Virus record (IMG/VR): IMGVR_UViG_3300034198_006809
Coordinates: 1-20,671 of that record
Direction: 5' to 3' (one strand)
Source of the DNA: a virus
DNA length: 20,671 nucleotides
Shown here: piece by piece, positions 8,632 through 16,086 of the stretch
Layout: every line of letters starts with the position of its first letter
How positions within the stretch are numbered: the stretch's first letter is position 1
Program-made: the position numbers and the translations under genes
The notes under the pieces: generated by a model
What the model was told of the DNA's origin: nothing
The model's database searches: none
What the model saw: only the letters and a program-made list of their open reading frames with translations

Positions 8632-11600
8632 ATGGCATATTCGATTCGCCTCCCAGACGGAACCCTTGTACAGAACATACCTGACGAAGTAACCCCGGAG
8701 GCGGCGAAAGCTAAGATTCTTCAAGCCCGTCCTGACCTTGCCCCCAAAGAGCGTTCACTGACTGAGGCTGCAACCGATATAGGCGCTAGTGCCATATCGG
8801 GGCTTGGCAGTTTGGTGCAGCTACCCGGCCAACTGTATGGGTTGGCCACCGGTAATATGGAAAAGACCGGTACATTGGGGCTTGGGGAAAACATTCAGAA
8901 GTACGGCGAAGAAATGAAATCCGCGGGTTTAAAAGCCCGTGAAGCCGCCCGCGCACGTAATGTGCAAGAAGCCGAAAAGCGTGGCCAAGGCGCTGCGTTT
9001 GTAACATCTTTTGCCGAAACCCTCAAAGACCCTGCCCTGCTTACATCGTTCCTTGCTGAGCAGGTGCCACAGCTTCTAGTACCCGGAGCCGGTGCTGGTA
9101 TTGCAGGGCGTGCAGCCCTCAAGCGTGGTATTGCCGCGGGGGTTGAAGAAGCTGCCGCTAAAGAAGCCGCTGTTCAAGCAGGCACACGTGCCGCTATTGG
9201 TGTAGGTGCAGTGCAACAAGGCGCTGATGTTGGTTCACAAGCTTATGAAGATATTTACAAGAAGCTTATCAAGGATGGTAAGCCTGCGCCTGAAGCTGCG
9301 GGTATTGCTCTCAACCTAGCCCGTGCCGCTGGTGTATCAGGTGCAGTCATATCTTTGTTGGCGCAACGCCTCCCCGGTGCAAAAGCTTTGGAAGAAGCTC
9401 TGGCTGGTAAGAAGGGTGTGGCCGGTGTATTGGCTGGCGCTGGTAAAGGCGCGCTGGGTGAAGCCTTAAGCGAATCCGTAGAAGAAGGTGGTGGTAAGTT
9501 CACACAGAACTTGGCCATGCGTGAAGTTGATCCTACTCAAGCATTGATGCAAGGCGTTGGCGCAACCGCTGGTCAGGCGGCTGTTGGTGGTGTTGGTATG
9601 GGCGGCGGTGCGGGTGCTATCAGTGGCCTGCGTGGAGGCGAAGCTCCTACGGTACAACAAATACCCGGGCAGCCAACTTTTACAGAAGCCCAAGCACAGG
9701 CCGCACGTGAAGCACGCGCCCGTGAACAAATGGGTGTCAAGCAAGGCCGTGAAGCCCGTGAGGGTGAAAAGTTAATTGATGCAGAAGCTAAAGCGCAAGC
9801 CGCCCAAGAGCAGGCTGTCCGCGTACAGGCTGAGCAACAAGCCGCCCAAGAACTACAAGCATTACGTAACCAACGCCAAGCTGAACTGGAGCAAGCGTTC
9901 CCCAAAGATTACAGCGATGTAATGCAGAGAACCAACTCGTATGCAGAGTTGTATCAAGAAAAGCAAGCTCTGCTGGGGCAGACAAAAACTAAAGAAGTAA
10001 AAGCACGTCTTAAAACCCTTGATGGTTTGATGGAAAGCATCGTTGAAGAAGACAACCGTGTGCCTAACGAGTTTGCACGGATGCAAAAGGAAAACGCCAA
10101 GGTCATCAAGAAGTTACCCAAAGAATTGCAAGCCAAGTATGCGGCTACTGCGTTCACTGTGCCAGAGCCACAGCAGATGGAGATGCGTGCGTTTATTGAC
10201 CAACCACCACCCATACAACAAACTAATTTATTGGGTCAGCCAATTGAGCAAGAAGCGCCTGCACCAGCCGAGCCTGAGTTTAAAACTGTAAAAACACGAG
10301 AAGAAGCGCAAGCTGCCTTGGATGCGCAGAACAGACGCAAAGCACGCGCTGGGCAAGCCGAACGCAACGCCGCCAAAGATGCAGGCCAACTTGGTTTGTT
10401 TACGCGGGTTGGTACACCAACCGAACAAGCCGCCGTGGTGGAAGAAAAGCCACCAGTTACCGAACCTGTGGTGAGGCAGAAGCCCACTCCCGAAACAGTT
10501 GCGCCTGTCATCACAAGCGAAACGCTTGGCGTGTTGGGTATTGGCCCCACTGCTGTGATGCGCAAGCCCGGTCATGCTATCCAAGGTCTGGACATTACCA
10601 AACCAGAAGATGCGGCTGAAGTCAGGAACATGCTGAACATCTATAAGGAAGGTCGCAGCGAAAAGATTACCCAGAAAATTGACGCGTTCCTTGCACGCCC
10701 TGAGTTCCAAGGCTTGCCAGCTCCTGCACCCAAACCAACACCCGCACCAAAGGTTGAAGCTGCACCTACGCCAGCGCCTACCGTTGCAGAAGCACCTGCA
10801 CCCACACCTATAGTGGAAGCTCCTATTGCTGAAGCGCCTGCTGTTGCGCCACCTGCTACTACACCAGAAATTAAACAACCTGCTGAGAAGCGGGCGGCTA
10901 ACAAAGCGGCACAGCCATCCGCAAAGAAGGTTAAGAAAGAAGAGGCCAAAAATGAAGTTGTACAACCAACTGCTGAGCCTACTCCTGCGCCTACCCCTGC
11001 CAAAGCAGTGGAAGCACCGCCTGCTCCTACGCCTCCTAAAGTTGTAAAGAAGACTCCAAAGAAAGTTGAGGCCAAGAAAGAAGAACCCAAGGTTGAACCT
11101 AAAAAGGAAGAGCCAAAGGTTGAGCCTAAGAAAGAAGAGCCAAAGGTTGACAAGGCGCTTGAGAAGGCGCGTGAGACTGCCGATGATCTTGACCTCGATC
11201 CTGATACAACCAAAACTAAAGTCAAATCATTTGCTAAGCGTTTGCACAAGGCAGGCTTGATCGATGACATCAGTTTGAACGCGGTTGAAAGCATATCCAA
11301 AGACAAGGATATGGGTACTCAAGACTTGTTAGATGAAATTAAGTTTGCGCTTGAAGCCTACGAAGGTAAACAAAAAGAAGCACCCGCTAAGCCTGAACCC
11401 AAGGTGGAGGCCAAGCCCGAACCAAAAGTTCCGGAGCCACAAAAGGCACAGATTGAAAAGCCGTTCAAACGTTTAACAGAAGATCAGAAGCAGGAACTCG
11501 AAGAGTTCTATGGTGAGAAGCGTGACGCCGATGCCTTCTGGGACAAGCTACGTGCTGACGTTATAACGTCAATCAACAAAGGCTCAAAGGCCGTTGCACA

Positions 11601-14600
11601 AGCGATCCGTGAGATCGTCAATCAGATTGCCGCCGGTGTACTTGCAGTTGGCTTGGTGTTTAACCCCACGGCACTGAACAATCAGTACAACATCAATCTG
11701 CCAAAGACGTTCAAAGAAACGATCTCGGTAACTGCGCCTGTACCAGAAGCCGCTAAAGGCAAGATGTCGCCCCTTGCACAGAGCGTGTATGAGGCTATGG
11801 CACCCGTTGCCATGAAGACCGGCAAGTGGTTTATGGTTGCCGACAAGCCCAACGGCATGCTGCATATCTTCAAAGAAGATGGTTCACATTTCATATCTGA
11901 CGCTACCTTGTACGGCAAAGATAAGGGCGATGTACTAGCTAACGTATCTTCGCTTGAGGGCGGTGCAAAGATCACCCCCGCTGGTAAGTTCACACTGAAA
12001 CAATCTGAAGCTGAATACGCTGGTAAAGTTGCATTGCTTTTGGTTGAATCCCAAGACTCAACAGGCTACATCGCTGTCCATGCAGCAGATGTCAGCACGC
12101 CATCTGAGCGCAGGCTCGAGCGTTTGGAAACCCCAACTTCTGCCGATAACCGCATTAGCTACGGCTGTATTAACACCAAGCACGAAACGTTCATCAACGA
12201 AATTAAACCTCATATCAATGAGCTTGACGGTGGCCTGATCTTTGTGTTGCCTGACGCAACTGAAAAGACTGCTGAAATGTTCGCGCCTGAGACAAAGGTT
12301 GTTGAACGTACAGAAGCCCCTGCCCCCACTGCCAAGACAGAAGGCGCGCGGGAAATTGCAAAAAAAGAAGAAACGCTTGCGGAAACCCAACGCCTGCAGA
12401 AACCTGCGGCTGACCTATCTTATGTGGATCGCCCTGTATCTGTTGAGGCTGACTTGCAAGCTAAGCTGCAAGAAGGCGATGTCAAAGGCGCATTGCAGGC
12501 TATCCTTAAAGCGCCCAAAGGTGTGTACAACGATCTTGACCGCGCAGTAGCACGTCGCATCTTGTTGTCTAACAAACTGCCAACCATCGAGATGGTAGCT
12601 GAAGGCGCCTTGGGTCGAGAAGGTAATAACATTGTTGCCGGTCAATACGATGCGCAAACCGATAAGATTCAGTTGGTCAATGGTTATGCTGGCGCCCACG
12701 TACTATTGCACGAGCTTGTACACGGATTCTTACACCGCGCCATTGCCCTACAGGGCGCAGGCAAACTCAACAACGTTGGTATCCGTAACCTGCAAGAGTT
12801 GTATGAATACGTAGCTAAGGCCAATCCAAAACTGATTGACGAATACGGCATGACTAACCTCAGTGAATTTGCGTCTGAGGCAATGTCCAATAAAGCCTTC
12901 CAAGCTGCGCTGATGGCTATCCCATACCGTCGCAACAGCAACGTGTTCACCGCGTTTGCAAACGCTGTATTGAAGGCACTTGGACTGGCAGCAGATGCTC
13001 AACACACTGCGCTTGCATCAGCCATGCTGACTATTGACAGCATCATGACGGAAGGCCGTAAGATTCAAGAATCTTTGACAGGCACAGAAGTTGAAGGTTC
13101 ACTGCCCGGTATCGCCCCCGTTATGGTAAAAGAGTTGGATGATGCAACTCGCCAATCTATCAAAGATATTCAAGCGCAGTTCCCAGTAGGAGATCAATTA
13201 GGGGTTGGTGGTGTTGTTACACAAGCATTGAAGGGCGTGCAGTCAGCCAGAGAAAACTCTGGAATCATGAACACATTCCGTCAAGCAGTGGCTGACAAGT
13301 ACGCTACGGTTGAAGCCAAAGTATCTACCATGTTCTCTCAGGGCGTGCGAGATTATTTTGGCAACATTAATCCTATGCTGTTGGCACGTCAGGCAGAAGA
13401 TAGCGCCAAGGTTGTGATGGACTTCTTCCGTGCAGGTGGCGTGCGTTTGACTAAAGATGGTTTGGTGGAATCTTACAAGCAGGGTAAGTCCATGGTGACT
13501 GCGCTTCAAAAGGTTTCTGAATATGCTCGTGCAAACAACCTGTCTTACGAAGATGCAAAGAGCGAAGTGTCGACCGTATTGGAAGGCCATCGTTTGCACA
13601 ATATTAACGAAGAGCACAACAAGCCCTTGGAAGCATCTGCTCTGATCCTTGAACAGCAAGGTAAGAACAAAGAAGCTGATGCTGAGCGCAAGAATAAGAT
13701 TACTCTGCACATGGATCTGAAGCAGATCGCTACGCTGGAAAAGGCATACCAACAATCCGCTGGTATCAGGGAAATCCAAGACGATCTGAACGCAACTCGT
13801 ACGCAGGCTGTCGACTTGATGATTGCTACAGGTCGCTTGACTAAAGAGCAAGGTCAGTTTTGGAAAGACAACACTGCATACGTACCGTTCAGCCGCGTGT
13901 TTGAAGAAGCCGTACCTAACATGGTGTACCGTGGCAAGGGCTTGGGCGTGCTGAAAAAATTCCCGGGCATGGAAGGCTCGTTGGGCCGCCCTGTTAAAAA
14001 CGTACTCGACAGCTATGCCAACCGTCTGAGTTGGATGGTAGAAGATTCCATGAAAAACCATGCAGCCGTCAAGCTGCTTGAAACGATGGAGTTGGGTGGC
14101 TTCGCACAAGAAGTGCCGACCAAAGATAAGGCCAAGAACCCCAATCTGGTCGTGAGCCTGTACCGTGACGGAAAGCCCGTGTTGTTTGAAGTGCAGAACG
14201 AATACGATCTGCTTGCCTTCCAGCAAGCACCTGAGATGATGAATGGCCTGACCAAAGCGTTGGGTGCTACATCTCGCTGGTTGCGTCTATCGATTACTGC
14301 AATGCCGCCCTTTGCAATCAAGCAGGTGATTGAAGACGCGCAACGTGCCGCTTTCTATTCTGGTGTGGAGCGCCCATTAGTTGTAGCCATGAAGACTTTA
14401 TACAACATGCCCCGTGTGTTCTTTGGGGAAGTTACAGGTCGCAAGTCGCCTATGGTCAAACGCATGGAAGAACTTGGTATTGTGGGTGACTATGACTTCA
14501 ACGTGTATCAGCCTGTAGGTGACATTGAAAAAGAGATTGGCGCAACCAAACGCAACGTAGGGCAGAAGTTGTTTCATCGTCTTGAGCAATTTACCAAAGC

Positions 14601-15789
14601 CTCTGACTTGGCGGCACGTCTGGCTGTTTACGAAGAAACCATGCGGGATACCAAAGGCGACGAAGTGCTTGCCCAAACCCGTGCACGTGAATTAATTAAC
14701 TTTAGCCGCCGCGGTTCAAGCTCTGCAATGCGCACTGCCGCACGTGTGATTCCATTCTTTAATGCCTACGCACAAGGCATGGATGTGCTGTACCGATCAG
14801 CCACAGGTTTGGATTCTTCGTCTGCCTTAAACCGTGCCGCTGCCCGTAAATTATTCTTAAGCCGTGTGGCCATGATGACTGCGTTGGGTTTTGCATACGC
14901 ACTTGCCATGAGTGACGATGATGGCTACAAGAACGCAACAGATGATGTACGTGACAACAACTGGATTCTTCCTAATGGTTATAAAATTGGTGTACCAAAA
15001 GAACTTGGCTTCTTGTTCAAGTCAATCCCAGAACGTGTGGTTGAGTACTACAACCGCTATGGCACACCAGAAGAGCAACGCTTAACGGAAGCGCTGGGCA
15101 GTGTGGTCAAAGGTGCAATGTCTGCGTATGGTTCGCCCAACGTGACACCATCGTTCATCAAGCCAATCCTTGAGAACATGACCAACTATTCGTTCTTCTT
15201 GCAACGTGAGTTGGAATCTGCATCGCTCAAGCGTTTAGAACCCGGCCAACGGTTTACTTCTAGCACTTCCGAACTTGCTAAAGCGTTGGGTGAACAAACT
15301 AATATATCGCCTATTAAGATTGATAACTTCTTGCGTGGTATGTTTGGTATGGCTGGTTCAACCACACTGCTGGCAACTGACGCTGTGCTGAACCCAACAC
15401 GCCCTGATCGCCCCTTGTATCAGATGCCATTCGGTAGCTTGTTCTTGTACGACACCATTGGTGGCCGCGCTAAAAACGAGTTCTATGACCTGCAAGAACG
15501 CGTCAGCCAAGCCGATGCTACATACAAAAACTTGCTTGAGAAAGACCCTGAAAAAGCACAAACGTATCTTGAGAAAAATGAAGCGTTGATTAGTATTGCA
15601 CCGACTATCAACAACACATTGCAGCAACTGAGCACACTGCGCAGACTGCGTACCATGTACGAGCAAGGCACTGAAGAAATGCTTGGCATGTCTAGCGCGG
15701 AGCGACGTAAATCAATTGACGAAATTCGTGAAGCTGAGAACGAAACGTTATCGTTTGTGCGGGAACTCAATAAATCTTTGGAAGATTAA
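8632..15789 (+). CDS. Giant multidomain virion protein: YkuD L,D-transpeptidase + HExxH metallopeptidase + LPD38-like region
   Basis: 2385 residues, probably an ejected polyvalent protein. In order: RLPDGTLVQNIPDEVTPEAA motif at the N-terminus; Ala/Gly-rich hydrophobic helices about 110-345; coiled coil about 349-450; Pro/Ala/Lys linker about 697-840 with KKEEPKVEP repeats; a short hydrophobic segment near 999-1010; a YkuD-type L,D-transpeptidase domain about 1060-1208 with TPAGKF (1115-1120), His1150 and SYGC (Cys1179); a zincin-like domain about 1265-1450 with HELVH (His1360, Glu1361, His1364) and SEFASEAMSN (Glu1412 or Glu1416 as possible third ligand); and a long C-terminal region resembling large polyvalent protein domain LPD38, including SRWLRLSITAMPPFAIKQ near 1880 and a membrane-like helix about 2073-2092. 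The ATG follows the previous stop closely with only a weak Shine-Dalgarno. The domain calls rest on motifs; the virion location is inferred from position. Confidence 0.8.
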   Translation: MAYSIRLPDGTLVQNIPDEVTPEAAKAKILQARPDLAPKERSLTEAATDIGASAISGLGSLVQLPGQLYGLATGNMEKTGTLGLGENIQKYGEEMKSAGLKAREAARARNVQEAEKRGQGAAFVTSFAETLKDPALLTSFLAEQVPQLLVPGAGAGIAGRAALKRGIAAGVEEAAAKEAAVQAGTRAAIGVGAVQQGADVGSQAYEDIYKKLIKDGKPAPEAAGIALNLARAAGVSGAVISLLAQRLPGAKALEEALAGKKGVAGVLAGAGKGALGEALSESVEEGGGKFTQNLAMREVDPTQALMQGVGATAGQAAVGGVGMGGGAGAISGLRGGEAPTVQQIPGQPTFTEAQAQAAREARAREQMGVKQGREAREGEKLIDAEAKAQAAQEQAVRVQAEQQAAQELQALRNQRQAELEQAFPKDYSDVMQRTNSYAELYQEKQALLGQTKTKEVKARLKTLDGLMESIVEEDNRVPNEFARMQKENAKVIKKLPKELQAKYAATAFTVPEPQQMEMRAFIDQPPPIQQTNLLGQPIEQEAPAPAEPEFKTVKTREEAQAALDAQNRRKARAGQAERNAAKDAGQLGLFTRVGTPTEQAAVVEEKPPVTEPVVRQKPTPETVAPVITSETLGVLGIGPTAVMRKPGHAIQGLDITKPEDAAEVRNMLNIYKEGRSEKITQKIDAFLARPEFQGLPAPAPKPTPAPKVEAAPTPAPTVAEAPAPTPIVEAPIAEAPAVAPPATTPEIKQPAEKRAANKAAQPSAKKVKKEEAKNEVVQPTAEPTPAPTPAKAVEAPPAPTPPKVVKKTPKKVEAKKEEPKVEPKKEEPKVEPKKEEPKVDKALEKARETADDLDLDPDTTKTKVKSFAKRLHKAGLIDDISLNAVESISKDKDMGTQDLLDEIKFALEAYEGKQKEAPAKPEPKVEAKPEPKVPEPQKAQIEKPFKRLTEDQKQELEEFYGEKRDADAFWDKLRADVITSINKGSKAVAQAIREIVNQIAAGVLAVGLVFNPTALNNQYNINLPKTFKETISVTAPVPEAAKGKMSPLAQSVYEAMAPVAMKTGKWFMVADKPNGMLHIFKEDGSHFISDATLYGKDKGDVLANVSSLEGGAKITPAGKFTLKQSEAEYAGKVALLLVESQDSTGYIAVHAADVSTPSERRLERLETPTSADNRISYGCINTKHETFINEIKPHINELDGGLIFVLPDATEKTAEMFAPETKVVERTEAPAPTAKTEGAREIAKKEETLAETQRLQKPAADLSYVDRPVSVEADLQAKLQEGDVKGALQAILKAPKGVYNDLDRAVARRILLSNKLPTIEMVAEGALGREGNNIVAGQYDAQTDKIQLVNGYAGAHVLLHELVHGFLHRAIALQGAGKLNNVGIRNLQELYEYVAKANPKLIDEYGMTNLSEFASEAMSNKAFQAALMAIPYRRNSNVFTAFANAVLKALGLAADAQHTALASAMLTIDSIMTEGRKIQESLTGTEVEGSLPGIAPVMVKELDDATRQSIKDIQAQFPVGDQLGVGGVVTQALKGVQSARENSGIMNTFRQAVADKYATVEAKVSTMFSQGVRDYFGNINPMLLARQAEDSAKVVMDFFRAGGVRLTKDGLVESYKQGKSMVTALQKVSEYARANNLSYEDAKSEVSTVLEGHRLHNINEEHNKPLEASALILEQQGKNKEADAERKNKITLHMDLKQIATLEKAYQQSAGIREIQDDLNATRTQAVDLMIATGRLTKEQGQFWKDNTAYVPFSRVFEEAVPNMVYRGKGLGVLKKFPGMEGSLGRPVKNVLDSYANRLSWMVEDSMKNHAAVKLLETMELGGFAQEVPTKDKAKNPNLVVSLYRDGKPVLFEVQNEYDLLAFQQAPEMMNGLTKALGATSRWLRLSITAMPPFAIKQVIEDAQRAAFYSGVERPLVVAMKTLYNMPRVFFGEVTGRKSPMVKRMEELGIVGDYDFNVYQPVGDIEKEIGATKRNVGQKLFHRLEQFTKASDLAARLAVYEETMRDTKGDEVLAQTRARELINFSRRGSSSAMRTAARVIPFFNAYAQGMDVLYRSATGLDSSSALNRAAARKLFLSRVAMMTALGFAYALAMSDDDGYKNATDDVRDNNWILPNGYKIGVPKELGFLFKSIPERVVEYYNRYGTPEEQRLTEALGSVVKGAMSAYGSPNVTPSFIKPILENMTNYSFFLQRELESASLKRLEPGQRFTSSTSELAKALGEQTNISPIKIDNFLRGMFGMAGSTTLLATDAVLNPTRPDRPLYQMPFGSLFLYDTIGGRAKNEFYDLQERVSQADATYKNLLEKDPEKAQTYLEKNEALISIAPTINNTLQQLSTLRRLRTMYEQGTEEMLGMSSAERRKSIDEIREAENETLSFVRELNKSLED
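11074..11151 (+). repeat. 27-bp tandem repeat (about 2.9 copies) encoding KKEEPKVEP
   Basis: Units lie at 11074-11100, 11101-11127 and 11128-11151 and differ only at a few, mostly synonymous, positions. They lie at the end of the Pro/Ala/Lys linker of the giant protein, and shorter PEPKVE echoes follow at 11392-11440. This is a charged, probably extended spacer. Confidence 0.9.
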
Positions 15790-15815
15790 AAAAACCCCCG
15801 GTGTTTAGCCGGGGG
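15788..15815 (-). terminator. Rho-independent terminator for leftward transcripts at the convergence point
   Basis: Read on the minus strand, CCCCCGG, a 7-base loop (CTAAACA) and CCGGGGG form a 7-bp GC stem directly followed by seven T. On the plus strand the same hairpin follows the giant gene's stop but has no T-tract after it, so it is a strong leftward and at most a weak rightward terminator. The A-run overlaps the TAA stop of the giant gene. A weaker 5-bp stem (GCAAC/GTTGC, 15840-15854) lies just upstream in the leftward direction. Confidence 0.88.
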
Positions 15816-15864
15816 TAATCCCAAAGGAGAAAGCAAACTGCAACTTACCGTTGCGGTTCTATTA

Positions 15865-16086
15865 TTACTTAATTCGCCAAACCCGTATACCCCACATGCC
15901 ATTTTCTATGCGGGGAATTACCTTGACCCTAAAGCCTCGGTTCTCGGCACGCTGGATGATGCTACGCTCCATACGCCCGTGGTTGATACAGGGCAGGAAG
16001 AAAGAGGAGCCAAGCCTGAACTTGCGCCACTCAATCTGTACCTGTATGCCCTCAATCTCAAGCGGCTTTTCTATCTTCTGCGTCAT
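15865..16086 (-). CDS. Small conserved phage protein of unknown function (GSSFFLPC...GIRVWR type)
   Basis: 73 residues, basic. The central FRLGSSFFLPCINHGRMERS and terminal GMWGIRVWRIK match a small protein family I recall from many phages (a core like GdSFFvPc, then helix A..G and GvRVWR) whose role is unknown. I chose the ATG at 16086 because the family core follows it at the usual distance; an upstream in-frame ATG at 16119 would add 11 residues deeper inside the primase gene. It overlaps the 3' end of the primase gene by 29 bp in another frame, with no clear Shine-Dalgarno, so it is probably translated by coupling. It is the last gene before the leftward terminator. Confidence 0.65.
   Translation of the reverse strand: MTQKIEKPLEIEGIQVQIEWRKFRLGSSFFLPCINHGRMERSIIQRAENRGFRVKVIPRIENGMWGIRVWRIK

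Noticed and set aside
11074-11151. Direct repeats as a CRISPR array
   Set aside because: The units are adjacent without spacers, keep the reading frame and encode a repeated peptide.
10228-11306. Two long minus-strand open frames (245 and 221 codons)
   Set aside because: They are the antisense of the Pro/Ala/Lys-rich linker and produce low-complexity Cys/Arg/Phe or Ser/Gly/Ala runs. They are composition artefacts.
13243-14226. Long minus-strand open frame (327 codons) opposite the giant gene
   Set aside because: It lies wholly antisense to a clearly coding region, has no family features, has no Shine-Dalgarno or operon context, and its His/Phe/Val-rich composition is what the reverse of the coding frame gives.
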